NCBI GenBank assembly: GCA_029212415.1
Contig: JARGOF010000009.1
Span: 80,578-144,577 of the forward strand
Length of the DNA: 64,000 nucleotides
Reading direction: 5' to 3'
DNA from: Rhizobiaceae bacterium
Lineage (GTDB): Bacteria; Pseudomonadota; Alphaproteobacteria; Rhizobiales; Rhizobiaceae
Under the pieces are notes generated by a model, which saw nothing but the letters and a program-made list of their open reading frames with translations, had not been told where the DNA came from and did no database searches. A program made the translations under genes and the position numbers. This document shows, in pieces, positions 1-7,797 of this stretch. Within the stretch, counting starts at the first letter, position 1. Each line of letters starts with the position of its first letter.

Positions 1-636
1 CCGCTGCACGGACATCAGATGGGCGCGCATCGCCGCTTCTGCAGCCTCGGGATCGCGTCTGGCAATGGCATTGGCGATTTTTTGATGTTCAGCATCGCGC
101 TGGGCCACACGTTTGGGGCAACTGGGCGGCGTGTTTTGGGCAACGCGCACACGGGCGTCAACGCCGACCTGCCGCAACATCTTATAGAATCCACCGGCCA
201 GATGGTTTCGGGCACCACGCACGATTGCCAGATGAAAACCCAGATCTATTTCACCGGACTCGGCATTTTTAGGCGTTGTCGCCATTTCCGTGATCTGGGC
301 GATCTCCAGCGCAGAGGCACGCAGGGAAGCCAGGCGCGCCAGGCCGGGTTCCATCAACAGACGCAGTTCCAGCACTTCCAGCGGATTTGTCATGCGCACC
401 AATTCTTCGCTGTAGCGAGGGTGCGACGTCGATGAACGCCGTGCGCGAACCGGGTCCAGATCGCCCTTCTGGCGCAAAACCTCCAGGGCCTTGCGCAACT
501 GGTGCCGTTTTACATTGAGTTGCTCTGCAAGGGCACGCTCAGAGGGAAGTTTTTTGTCTTCGTTCTGCAATTGCCGGACAGCAGCGACAATGTCGTCGAT
601 ACCATTCAGCTTGTCCGTGTCGTCTGGCGCGGTCAA
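1..636 (-). CDS. GntR-family (FadR/FCD-type) transcriptional regulator, 3' end outside the window
   Basis: The visible 212 codons form an N-terminal winged helix-turn-helix (residues 30-49 read LPSERALAEQLNVKRHQLRK, the usual GntR recognition region). An all-helical FCD ligand domain follows, with the D-x-x-x-x-H type metal motif seen as DLGFHLAIVRGARN. The start is TTG: an in-frame TGA lies just upstream and GAGGAG sits 8 nt before it, so no earlier start is possible. The C-terminus runs off the left edge. It is divergent from the GMC/cupin genes of a vitamin B6 locus, and GntR-type TGGTTGAC/GTCAACCA boxes lie between them, so it probably controls that locus in response to a B6 vitamer or breakdown product. 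The family call is seen directly; the effector and targets are inferred. Confidence 0.87.
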   Translation of the reverse strand, partial: MTAPDDTDKLNGIDDIVAAVRQLQNEDKKLPSERALAEQLNVKRHQLRKALEVLRQKGDLDPVRARRSSTSHPRYSEELVRMTNPLEVLELRLLMEPGLARLASLRASALEIAQITEMATTPKNAESGEIDLGFHLAIVRGARNHLAGGFYKMLRQVGVDARVRVAQNTPPSCPKRVAQRDAEHQKIANAIARRDPEAAEAAMRAHLMSVQR

Positions 637-702
637 GTCCGGTTCTCCTCATTTCCACGTATTGGCCCATCTGGCTGGGCGACTTGTCTGGCTCAATTGC
701 CG

Positions 703-766
703 GGTCCAAATATCGGTCCCAGATATCAGGCCCAAAAATCAGGCCCAAAATCGGGCCCAAAAATCG
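703..766. repeat. Short tandem repeat, five 11-14 bp units of GGYCCMAAAATC type
   Basis: Successive degenerate units begin at 703, 715, 729, 742 and 754. The last three are nearly identical (GGCCCAAAAATC and GGCCCAAAATC) and the first two are diverged (GGTCCAAATATC, GGTCCCAGATATC). The array lies about 65-130 bp upstream of the GntR start codon. Its period is close to one helical turn, so it could present a protein-binding face, or it may be simple slippage. The function is unknown. Confidence 0.75.
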
Positions 767-846
767 GGTAAAGCGGACAGTTCTTCCGCGAGATGGCAAA
801 CTACGCCCTCCGGAATGACCTATCATGCTCGTATCCAACCATGCAA

Positions 847-908
847 TTGTCAACCACTATAACTGGTTCTGCCTTGGTTGACAATATTACGTGATGAGTG
901 GTTGACTA
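847..908. promoter_or_regulatory. Candidate GntR operator boxes (inverted repeat plus an extra half-site)
   Basis: TTGTCAACCA at 847-856 and TGGTTGACAA at 875-884 are a perfect 10-bp inverted repeat. A third copy, TGGTTGACTA, lies at 899-908. Each box itself fits the GT-N-AC core typical of FCD-type GntR operators. They sit 60-120 bp before the GMC start and beyond the divergent GntR gene, the expected place for autoregulation and pathway control. The repeat is seen; the protein that binds it is inferred. Confidence 0.65.
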
Positions 909-968
909 TTGCGAGCATGTTCGTACTCTTCGATCAGGGCAATCATTGCATCAATGAGGGGATAGACG

Positions 969-2597
969 ATGACGTTTGCGGAGACATTTGACTACGTCAT
1001 CGTTGGTGCGGGGTCTGCCGGATGTGTTCTGGCAAACCGGCTGAGTGAAGATCCTGAGGTAAGTGTTCTTCTGATCGAAGCCGGTGATTGGGATCGCGAT
1101 CCGATGATCCATATTCCGCTTGGATGGGGCAAGTTGCTGACTGAGCGCCGGCACGACTGGATGTATTTTTGTGAGCCTGAGGACAATGTCGGAGGCCGGC
1201 GTGTCGAATGCGCACGAGGCAAGGTTATCGGGGGGTGTTCGTCAACCAATGCCATGGCCTATGTGCGCGGAAATCCAGGCGATTACGATCGCTGGGCTGA
1301 GCAGGGGCTGACCGATTGGTCCTATGAAAAGACACTGCCGTATTTTCGCAAACAGGAAAATTGGGAAGGCGGCAGTGATCGCTACCGTGGCAATGGCGGC
1401 CCATTGAACGTTCAATTCTGCCGATACAAGGACGCGCTCATCGACGCCTTTGCCGAGGCAAGCAGATCGGCGGGCTTTGACCAGACAGATGATTATAATG
1501 GTGCCCAGCAGGAGGGCTTTGGCCAGTTGCAAATGACCATTGCCAAAGGTCGTCGCAGTTCGACAGCCTCCGCCTATCTGCGTCCTGCCCTGCGTCGCAA
1601 AAACCTCAAGGTTCTGACCAAGGCAATGGCGACAAAAATTCACATTTCAGACGGTCGCGCCACGGGTATCGACTATATGCGTGAAGGATCCTCGCATAGG
1701 GTCTCGGCGCGGCGCGAGGTTTTGCTTGCGGGTGGTGTTATCAATACGCCGCAACTGCTTATGTTGTCGGGTATTGGTGATGGCGAAAAACTGAATGCAC
1801 TGGGCATTGAACCCTTGGTTTCATCACCCGATGTCGGGATGAATCTGCATGATCATGTTTCCGTGATCCTGATGTATCGCCGCAAAAAGCCCGGGCCGTT
1901 TTTAAAGATGATGCGGGCTGATCGCATCGGTCTGGATTTCGCAAAGACCTTTTTGACCGGGCGGGGGTTTTCTGCCGATGTGCCGGGTGGCGTTGTTGCC
2001 TTCCTGAAAACCGATGCCGAGCGCAAGGTACCGGATCTGCAGATATTGTTTACAGCTGCGCCGCTGGCCGCCTGGCCCTATTTTTCTCCCTTCAAGAAAC
2101 CGTTCACCGACGGGTTTGCGACACGTATCGTTGCCGTCCAGCCCGAAAGTCGCGGTTTTGTCGCTCTTGCATCAAGCGACCCGCATGCAGCGCCCCTTAT
2201 CCACCAGAATTTTCTTTCCTCACCGCAGGACTGGGCAACGCTTCGTGCCGGTTTCCGCGTGGCGCGTGAACTGGCCGCCCAGCCGTCCATGGAGCCTTTT
2301 GTCGAAGCCGAGTTTTTCCCCGGCAATGATTGCCAGAGTGACGAAGAAATCGACATGCACATACGCAATACATCCATCACCGTGCATCATCCGGCCGGGA
2401 CATGCCGCATGGGTGTGGATGCTGCTTCCGTGGTCGATCCACAGTTGCGCGTGCGCGGCGTGGATGGCCTCCGTGTGGTTGACGCTTCGGTCATGCCTGA
2501 TCTCGTCAGCGGCAATATCAATGCCGCAGTTATCATGATTGCCGAGAAAGCATCTGACCTGATCCGTTCTCAGGCAGGGCAGCCTGTTGCGGCTTAG
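969..2597 (+). CDS. GMC-family flavin oxidoreductase, candidate 4-pyridoxate dehydrogenase or pyridoxine 4-oxidase
   Basis: A 542-residue protein of normal GMC length. It has the FAD-binding dinucleotide motif [18 protein letters not shown] near residues 8-25, the GMC signature [17 protein letters not shown], and the C-terminal catalytic region [10 protein letters not shown] (about residues 473-482) with GNINAAV near 515. Annotation by homology alone would give choline dehydrogenase. Two steps of B6 catabolism use GMC enzymes: pyridoxine to pyridoxal, and 4-pyridoxate to its 5-formyl derivative (FHMPC). The FHMPC-dehydrogenase-like gene in the same run favours the second, but the sequence alone does not decide. 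No signal peptide is seen. It is the first gene of the plus-strand run and has GntR-type boxes upstream. Confidence 0.8.
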   Translation: MTFAETFDYVIVGAGSAGCVLANRLSEDPEVSVLLIEAGDWDRDPMIHIPLGWGKLLTERRHDWMYFCEPEDNVGGRRVECARGKVIGGCSSTNAMAYVRGNPGDYDRWAEQGLTDWSYEKTLPYFRKQENWEGGSDRYRGNGGPLNVQFCRYKDALIDAFAEASRSAGFDQTDDYNGAQQEGFGQLQMTIAKGRRSSTASAYLRPALRRKNLKVLTKAMATKIHISDGRATGIDYMREGSSHRVSARREVLLAGGVINTPQLLMLSGIGDGEKLNALGIEPLVSSPDVGMNLHDHVSVILMYRRKKPGPFLKMMRADRIGLDFAKTFLTGRGFSADVPGGVVAFLKTDAERKVPDLQILFTAAPLAAWPYFSPFKKPFTDGFATRIVAVQPESRGFVALASSDPHAAPLIHQNFLSSPQDWATLRAGFRVARELAAQPSMEPFVEAEFFPGNDCQSDEEIDMHIRNTSITVHHPAGTCRMGVDAASVVDPQLRVRGVDGLRVVDASVMPDLVSGNINAAVIMIAEKASDLIRSQAGQPVAA

Positions 2598-2791
2598 GGG
2601 AAGGGTATTTCCAACCAAACAGCTTCGGTTGGCTGTGGATTTTGCTTGGTTGAGTCGGGCGTGAGCAGTCATTTCGCGTGCAGCAATTTTGTAAGCTATT
2701 GAAATTATTTATTAAATATTTTTGGGATTTGCATTATTTCGTGGGTACCCTGCTGCAAATACACAACCAAATGAGTCAATTTCCATGTTTA

Positions 2792-2819
2792 TTGTCTTGA
2801 CAGGCGCAACCAGTATAAT
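2792..2819 (+). promoter_or_regulatory. Candidate sigma70-type promoter for the cupin operon
   Basis: TTGTCT (2792-2797) is separated by 16 bp from a consensus TATAAT (2814-2819), about 48 bp before the cupin start. The -10 box is bracketed by CAACC (2808-2812) and GGTTG (2822-2826), the same half-site core as the boxes upstream of the GMC gene. A repressor bound there would block RNA polymerase. Further GGTTGA-type copies lie around 2609-2653. Confidence 0.5.
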
Positions 2820-2866
2820 ACGGTTGAGTTGGTTTTGAATATTTCCCAGATTCACAGGTGGTTGAT

Positions 2867-4018
2867 ATGTCAGTAAAGCAGACTTCGAATGATGCAATGA
2901 GCAACAAGAAAGCTGCCTTGACCGGCCTGTATGACGATCTCTATTCGAAAAACATGTTTCCTTTCTGGGCGACGTCCGAAGGTGTCGACCACGACGAAGT
3001 CAAACAGCTGATGGCCACGTCGAAGGCCGTGCCTTTCGTCTGGAAATATTCCGACATAGAACCATTGCTGCAGCGGGCCGCGCAATTGGTGACGATGGAT
3101 GACAGTGAGCGCCGGTCGCTCATTTTGTGCAATCCGGGCCTTTCGCCCAAGCGCGCCTCTGTATCGACCATGTATACGGCCTACAGGCTCAACGACCCCG
3201 ACGAAATCATGCCGCCGCACAAACATTCCCCCAGCGCCATTCGCTTCGGGCTGACGGGTGAAGGTAATTTCACCGGTGTGGAAGGTGAGGATGTTGTCTT
3301 CGGACCGGGTGACATGGTTCTGACTCCGAATGATGCCTGGCACAACCATGGCACGGTTGGCGGCGAGCAGGCCGTCAATCTTTCGGTGCTTGATCTGCCG
3401 CTGGTGGAAACCCTGCACGCCGTTCATTTCGATCATAAATATACAGAGATCGAGAATGGCAAGGAAATCGAGAAGAAGGTTCAGACGGCCCGCTACCCTT
3501 CAGATTATTCCCAGAGCATCTATGGCGAAGGCGGCATGATGCCGCGTTTTGTCGATCACAAGCGCGGCGGTGGCCTGTCTTCTCCCATGTGGGTCTATCG
3601 CTGGGAAAAAATGCAGGCACTTCTGGACGCGCACATGGACTGGGACGGCGATCCGCATGAAGGCATTGTCATTGATTATGTCGATCCGACCACAGGTGGC
3701 CCGGTTTTCCAGACGATCAATTTCTATGTGCAGATGTTGCGCCCCGGTGAAAAAACCCTGCCCCAGCGCGAGACGGCCAGCCTGTTGCTGGCGCCATTCC
3801 GTGGCAAGGGACATTCCATCATTGATGGTGAACGCTTCGATTGGAACCAGTTCGATACACTCGCCGTACCCGGTGGATGCTGGGTCGAACATGTCAATGA
3901 TTCGGCAACTGAGCCGGTGATATTCTTTGGGGCCACCGACGCACCGACGCAAAAACATCTGCTTCTCTACAAACGTTATGGTCGCAATCAGGCCGGGGAC
4001 TTGCTCCGTTTCGCCTGA
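2867..4018 (+). CDS. Bicupin ring-cleaving dioxygenase of the gentisate/salicylate 1,2-dioxygenase family
   Basis: A protein of 383 residues, matching the usual 345-390 of this Fe(II) family. The N-terminal cupin carries PPHKHSPSAIRFGLTGEG (H118, H120) and a later histidine in DAWHNHG (H159), the three metal ligands of gentisate dioxygenases. The second cupin holds the family segment LLLAPFRGKGHSIIDG. The ATG at 2867 has AGGTGG five bases before it; an in-frame GTG nine bases upstream lacks a Shine-Dalgarno. These enzymes cleave the C-C bond between a hydroxyl-bearing and a carboxyl-bearing ring carbon. The 3-hydroxy-4-carboxypyridines of B6 degradation have exactly that arrangement, so a role in opening the pyridine ring is plausible. 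No known B6 pathway I can name uses this family. Activity on gentisate is the conventional alternative. Confidence 0.85.
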   Translation: MSVKQTSNDAMSNKKAALTGLYDDLYSKNMFPFWATSEGVDHDEVKQLMATSKAVPFVWKYSDIEPLLQRAAQLVTMDDSERRSLILCNPGLSPKRASVSTMYTAYRLNDPDEIMPPHKHSPSAIRFGLTGEGNFTGVEGEDVVFGPGDMVLTPNDAWHNHGTVGGEQAVNLSVLDLPLVETLHAVHFDHKYTEIENGKEIEKKVQTARYPSDYSQSIYGEGGMMPRFVDHKRGGGLSSPMWVYRWEKMQALLDAHMDWDGDPHEGIVIDYVDPTTGGPVFQTINFYVQMLRPGEKTLPQRETASLLLAPFRGKGHSIIDGERFDWNQFDTLAVPGGCWVEHVNDSATEPVIFFGATDAPTQKHLLLYKRYGRNQAGDLLRFA

Positions 4019-4130
4019 CCGCAGCGCAATTTCAAGACCCGCTCCGCGGGCGCATTTTCCGCGGGGTCGCAAAGCTTCTGCGGGGTTGTGACGGGCTTTA
4101 CCGGCCCCAAGTCAAGAAAGCGAAAATCAA

Positions 4131-5258
4131 TTGGTCAGCGCATTGAACACGAAACTGATCGGACACATCGACTGCCCCGGCGGCGGGCAGGTCTGGGTTG
4201 ACGGAAACATTCTTTATATTGGCCATATGCGCGCGCCAAGCGGCACGACGCTGGTCGATATTGCCGACCCACACAATCCGAAAAAAATATGCACGATAGA
4301 CGTTCCGGTCGGGTGGCACTCGCACAAGGTGCGTGCCAAGGATGGATTGATGATCGTCAACCACGAACGTCTGGGCAATGAGGGTTCGGAAGAGTTCGGC
4401 GGCGGCCTTGCCCTTTACGACACGACACGTCCTTCCGCGCCGAAGCAGATTTCCAAATGGATGACAGGTGGCCGAGGGGTTCATCGCTACGATTATGACG
4501 GACGCTATGCCTTTATTTCACCGACGGCTGAGGGCTATGTCGGCAATATTGTCAAAATCCTGGACCTGATCGACCCTGCCAATCCGGTTGAGGTTGGCAG
4601 TTGGTGGATACCTGGCCAATGGGCGGCAGGCGGCGAGGAATATCCCTGGCACAATTACGTACCGCCGCGCTGCCATCATCCTCTGCGCATGGGCAACAGG
4701 CTCTATGTCAGCTATTGGCATCATGGTTTGTTCATTCTGGACATTTCAGACATGACCAAACCACGCGCCATCGCCCATATGAATTCCAGCCCGAGCTTTC
4801 CGCATCCCACGCATACATGCCTGCCGATTCCGCAATTGCTGAAGGGCAGGAAAATCATGGTGGTTGCCGATGAGGACGTGGCGAAACTCAGGCCATCCCC
4901 GCCGGCATTTACCTGGGTCTATGATATAACGGATGAAACAAATCCGCTGCCGATTTCGACCTTTCAGGTGCCCGGCCTCGATACCGATGGCGCGCCGCAG
5001 CCACCCATGACCGGTTGCCACCAGCCATCCGAGCGATTTGACGGATCAATCATTCCCTTCGCCTGGTTCGCTCAGGGACTGCGACTGGTTGATATTGCTG
5101 ATCCTTTCGCACCGAAGGAAGTGGGGCATTACATGCCCGATGCGCCTGAAGGGGCGGATCGGTCCTCATCCAACGATGTGACCATCGACCATCGCGGCAT
5201 TGTTTACCTGATTGACCGCATTCGCGGTGTCGACATCATCGAAACAAATGTCCTTTAG
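4131..5258 (+). CDS. LVIVD-repeat beta-propeller protein
   Basis: A 375-residue protein built from repeated blades ending in LVDIADPxxPK-like strings: TLVDIADPHNPKKI, KILDLIDPANPVEV, FILDISDMTKPRAI, WVYDITDETNPLPI, LRLVDIADPFAPKEV. This is the LVIVD repeat pattern, usually of extracytoplasmic or scaffold proteins. No signal peptide is evident. The likely start is TTG, since no ATG precedes the first blade, and its ribosome-binding site is weak (AAGAAAGCGA). It lies between the cupin and RidA genes. It contains many His residues (HHPLRMG, HSHKVRA, CHQPSERF) that could bind a metal or a ligand. An enzymatic role in the ring-opening branch (lactonase- or isomerase-like propeller) is possible but not shown. 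Confidence 0.7.
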   Translation: MVSALNTKLIGHIDCPGGGQVWVDGNILYIGHMRAPSGTTLVDIADPHNPKKICTIDVPVGWHSHKVRAKDGLMIVNHERLGNEGSEEFGGGLALYDTTRPSAPKQISKWMTGGRGVHRYDYDGRYAFISPTAEGYVGNIVKILDLIDPANPVEVGSWWIPGQWAAGGEEYPWHNYVPPRCHHPLRMGNRLYVSYWHHGLFILDISDMTKPRAIAHMNSSPSFPHPTHTCLPIPQLLKGRKIMVVADEDVAKLRPSPPAFTWVYDITDETNPLPISTFQVPGLDTDGAPQPPMTGCHQPSERFDGSIIPFAWFAQGLRLVDIADPFAPKEVGHYMPDAPEGADRSSSNDVTIDHRGIVYLIDRIRGVDIIETNVL

Positions 5259-5267
5259 GAGCATGAC

Positions 5268-5678
5268 GTGACAGACGAAGTCAAAAGATCAAAAGCGCAC
5301 TATGCGATCGGCAACAAGAACCCGAATTTGCCATTCCACCCGGCCGTGCGTGCCGGTGATTATATCTTCGTTTCCGGGCAGGTCCCGAAGGACGAAAACA
5401 ACGATGTTATCAGTGGCACGATCGAGGAAGAGACGCTGGCGACCTTGAAAACCATAGAGCGCGTCATTGCCCATGAGGGTGCGACACTTGCCGATATTGT
5501 GCGCATAACGACCTATCTCGAGGATACACGGGATTTCGGGCGCTACAACAGGGCTTTCCAGGCTGGTATCGGCGATGCCGTGCTGGCGCGAACGACCGTC
5601 GAGGCGCGGGCTGTCATCAATACCAAGATCGAAATGGATGCGATCGTTTACCTGCCTCTTTCGGTCGACAAGACCTGA
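5268..5678 (+). CDS. RidA-family (YjgF/YER057c/UK114) enamine/imine deaminase
   Basis: A protein of 136 residues, the single-domain trimeric RidA fold. The typical segments are present: PFHPAVRAGDYIFVSGQVP near the N-terminus, ARTTVEARA with the conserved arginine, and the C-terminal IEMDAIVYLP. A GTG start is used, nine bases after the upstream stop, with AGGAG spaced before it. Family members hydrolyse reactive enamines and imines to ketones plus ammonia. This is apt here because cleaving a hydroxypyridine carbon-carbon bond leaves a C=N or enamine-bearing chain. General detoxification of PLP-enzyme by-products is the alternative role. Confidence 0.85.
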   Translation: MTDEVKRSKAHYAIGNKNPNLPFHPAVRAGDYIFVSGQVPKDENNDVISGTIEEETLATLKTIERVIAHEGATLADIVRITTYLEDTRDFGRYNRAFQAGIGDAVLARTTVEARAVINTKIEMDAIVYLPLSVDKT

Positions 5679-5707
5679 GGCTTTTCAAGATTACGGAGTT
5701 GCAAGAT

Positions 5708-6334
5708 ATGTACAGACTGCTGGGTAGACAAACGTCCGGAAACGTTCAGAAAATTCTCTTCATGCTGGAGGAGATGGGCGCTGATTATGAGCGGGAGGAT
5801 TACGGTCGGATTTTTGAAAACACCCAATCCGCCGAATATAAGAGCATGAACCCGACCTCCAAGGTCCCCACTCTGGTTGATGGGGAAACGGTCGTATGGG
5901 AGTCCAATACGATCCTGCGCTATCTTGCCAATTCAGGGGCCGGTGATCTCACTGGAGCAACAGCCGCTGAAAAGACCCAGGTCGAGCCATGGATGGACTT
6001 CCTTCTGGCTGCAGTGAACCCGGGTTATCTGGCCGCTTTCAAAGGCGCCAAGCTGAGCCCCGAGGAGCATACTGATGCCTACAGGGATCAGGTCAAGGAT
6101 CTGGTGGCTCAACTGACGATCATGGACAGGCATCTCAACGGCAAGGATTATCTTGCATTGGACAAGCTGACGATCGCCGATATTGCCTGTGCCCCCATCG
6201 TCAAGCGTTGCCTTGGTTTCAAGATTGATCGTCCGGCCTTGCCAGCGCTGGAAAGCTGGCTGGGCAAGATGGAGCAACGGCCGGCCATGCAGGCTGCGCT
6301 TGCCCCTGCAGCGCCAGCAAACAAGGTGTCGTAA
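5708..6334 (+). CDS. Glutathione S-transferase
   Basis: A cytosolic GST of 208 residues: an N-terminal thioredoxin-like domain (LGRQTSGNVQKILFMLEE, the PTLVDG cis-proline region, WESNTILRYLA) and an all-helical C-terminal domain with LTIADIACAP. The ATG at 5708 follows ACGGAG by nine bases. Its stop overlaps the next start (TAATG). In gentisate pathways a GST-type isomerase converts the ring-cleavage product, so a cupin dioxygenase and a GST in one run echo that logic. A maleylpyruvate-isomerase-like role on the pyridine cleavage product is inferred. Conjugation of an electrophilic aldehyde intermediate is another option. Confidence 0.85.
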   Translation: MYRLLGRQTSGNVQKILFMLEEMGADYEREDYGRIFENTQSAEYKSMNPTSKVPTLVDGETVVWESNTILRYLANSGAGDLTGATAAEKTQVEPWMDFLLAAVNPGYLAAFKGAKLSPEEHTDAYRDQVKDLVAQLTIMDRHLNGKDYLALDKLTIADIACAPIVKRCLGFKIDRPALPALESWLGKMEQRPAMQAALAPAAPANKVS

Positions 6335-7266
6335 TGACCATTCGCCGGGTTGCACTCATTGGCCTTGGGACGATGGGCCCGGGGATTGCCGCGCGGCTTG
6401 CCTATGGCGGCCTCAACGTTGCTGCCCATGACATCTCGGCGGAAGCAATGGACCGGGCGAAGGGCATGCTTGGGGTTGCCGAGGGTGTTCTTGATCGTCT
6501 TGACATCGAGGCACCGGCGGCGGGCAAAGGCACCGTCGAAATGGTGGACTCTATTGCTGCCGCCGTAGCGGGTGCCGACCTTGTCATCGAGAATGTTCCG
6601 GAAAACCTGGAAATCAAGGCTGCAACCTATCGTGAGATTGATCCTTTGATCGCCTCTGATGTCATTGTCGCCAGTGATACGTCGGGTATCCCCATCAGCA
6701 AGCTGCAGGCGCATATTTCGCATCCCGGTCGCTTTGTCGGGATGCACTGGTCCAATCCGCCGCACATCATACCGATGATCGAGGTCATTGCCGGCGAAAA
6801 GACCGCGCCAGAGACCGTGTCGACCATCCGCGAACTCATCCGCTCGCTGGGACTGCTGCCGGTCGTGGTAAAGAAGGATGTGCCCGGGTTTGTCGAAAAC
6901 CGTGTTCTTTATGCTTTGCTGCGTGAGGCGGTGGATCTCGTTGAGCGTGGTGTGATTGAGCCTGAAGATCTGGATACCTGTGTATCATGGGGGATCGGCT
7001 ACAAGATCGCCGTGATCGGCCCGATGGCGCTGCTCGATATGGCGGGCCTGGATATCTATTCTTCCGTCTCGTCATTTCTCAATGCGGATCTGGCCAATCG
7101 TGATGATGTATCACCGATCATCAAGGCAAAGGCCGAGGCATCCAAACTGGGTATAAAATCGGGTGAAGGCATGTACAGCTATTCACCCAAGGAGATTGGG
7201 GAATTGCAGGTTGACCGTGCCAACAAGCTGATTGCAATCCGGCGTATTCTTGAAGGGCGGGACTGA
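6334..7266 (+). CDS. 3-hydroxyacyl-CoA dehydrogenase-like enzyme, probable FHMPC 5-dehydrogenase of B6 catabolism
   Basis: A 310-residue protein with an N-terminal Rossmann fold (RRVALIGLGTMGPGIAARLA) and the C-terminal helical domain of the family. The catalytic histidine lies in VGMHWSNPPHIIPMIEVI (H138, with partner E150), where fatty-acid enzymes have GMHFFNP. The Mesorhizobium enzyme that oxidises 5-formyl-3-hydroxy-2-methylpyridine-4-carboxylate to the 4,5-dicarboxylate is an unusual member of this family. As I recall it, it shares the TSGIPI, HWSNPPH and VSWGIGYKIAVIGPMALLDM segments. With the pyridoxal-to-pyridoxate genes downstream, this is the best reading. The start overlaps the GST stop by one base, so the genes are translationally coupled. 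Confidence 0.78.
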   Translation: MTIRRVALIGLGTMGPGIAARLAYGGLNVAAHDISAEAMDRAKGMLGVAEGVLDRLDIEAPAAGKGTVEMVDSIAAAVAGADLVIENVPENLEIKAATYREIDPLIASDVIVASDTSGIPISKLQAHISHPGRFVGMHWSNPPHIIPMIEVIAGEKTAPETVSTIRELIRSLGLLPVVVKKDVPGFVENRVLYALLREAVDLVERGVIEPEDLDTCVSWGIGYKIAVIGPMALLDMAGLDIYSSVSSFLNADLANRDDVSPIIKAKAEASKLGIKSGEGMYSYSPKEIGELQVDRANKLIAIRRILEGRD

Positions 7267-7277
7267 GATATGAACGC

Positions 7278-7703
7278 CTATCTGCAGACCATTTTACCAT
7301 TGTCCGCGGCGCATTCCACAAGGCGCGGCGTCGGTACGGCTGATCGGTCGAGCAGCAGGGCAGCGCGGGTTTCATATGCACGGCCGTCTATGCCGCACCA
7401 CAGGCTTTCAACCGCCATTTGCACCTGCTTGTCATTGAGCAGAGAAAATGTGCCGTCCTGCGGGTCGAACCAAAGGTCAACCAATGATTGTGTGCCGGGT
7501 GAAACCGTCGCCAGTTGTGTTGAGTACCAATGGGCCAGATCCGCGTGGCAGGCCATTGGTTCCGTGCCTTTGTTGGCAACGGACAATGGGGCATTGATCA
7601 ATCCTTCGGTCCCGGTCTTGACTTTGATGGGGCGCAGTTCAACCGCATTTGCCGACCCGGCAAACATAACAATCGTCATAAACAAGCAACAGGAGAATTT
7701 CAC
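7278..7703 (-). CDS. Small periplasmic protein of unknown function
   Basis: A 141-residue protein with a clear signal peptide (MKFSCCLFMTIVMFAGSANA, cleavage after ANA). The mature chain of about 121 residues has four cysteines, enough for two disulfides, near positions 52, 103, 129 and 140. I do not recognise a domain. The start is GTG with GAGG seven bases upstream. It lies in the opposite direction between the FHMPC-dehydrogenase-like gene and the BMP-type importer, so it splits two plus-strand operons and is read separately. The signal peptide argues that it is real rather than a shadow frame. A link to B6 uptake is only positional. Confidence 0.6.
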   Translation of the reverse strand: MKFSCCLFMTIVMFAGSANAVELRPIKVKTGTEGLINAPLSVANKGTEPMACHADLAHWYSTQLATVSPGTQSLVDLWFDPQDGTFSLLNDKQVQMAVESLWCGIDGRAYETRAALLLDRSAVPTPRLVECAADNGKMVCR

Positions 7704-7797
7704 GGGAATGCCTCATCCAAGAAAGCCGAATGGCTCAAAGCTGATGAGATCATAGAGCAGGAATAATCATATTCAAACTGCCAATATGGAGGCTACA

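Larger units (their letters stand above)
637..968. other. Divergent regulatory region between the GntR gene and the GMC gene
   Basis: No credible gene lies here. The region holds a five-unit short tandem repeat on the regulator side (703-766) and a set of TGGTTGAC-like boxes on the GMC side (847-908). Both are described separately. The GMC start is preceded by AATGAGGGG, a purine-rich ribosome-binding site. Confidence 0.7.

Noticed and set aside
703-766. CRISPR array
   Set aside because: Units are only 11-14 bp and directly adjacent, with no spacers and no cas genes nearby.
969-2597. Choline dehydrogenase
   Set aside because: No betaine or choline genes are nearby; the B6 context gives a better assignment within the GMC family.
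2867-6334. Ordinary gentisate degradation operon (dioxygenase plus GST isomerase)
   Set aside because: It was not preferred, because no fumarylpyruvate hydrolase is present and the run ends in an FHMPC-dehydrogenase-like gene within a B6 locus. It remains the main alternative.
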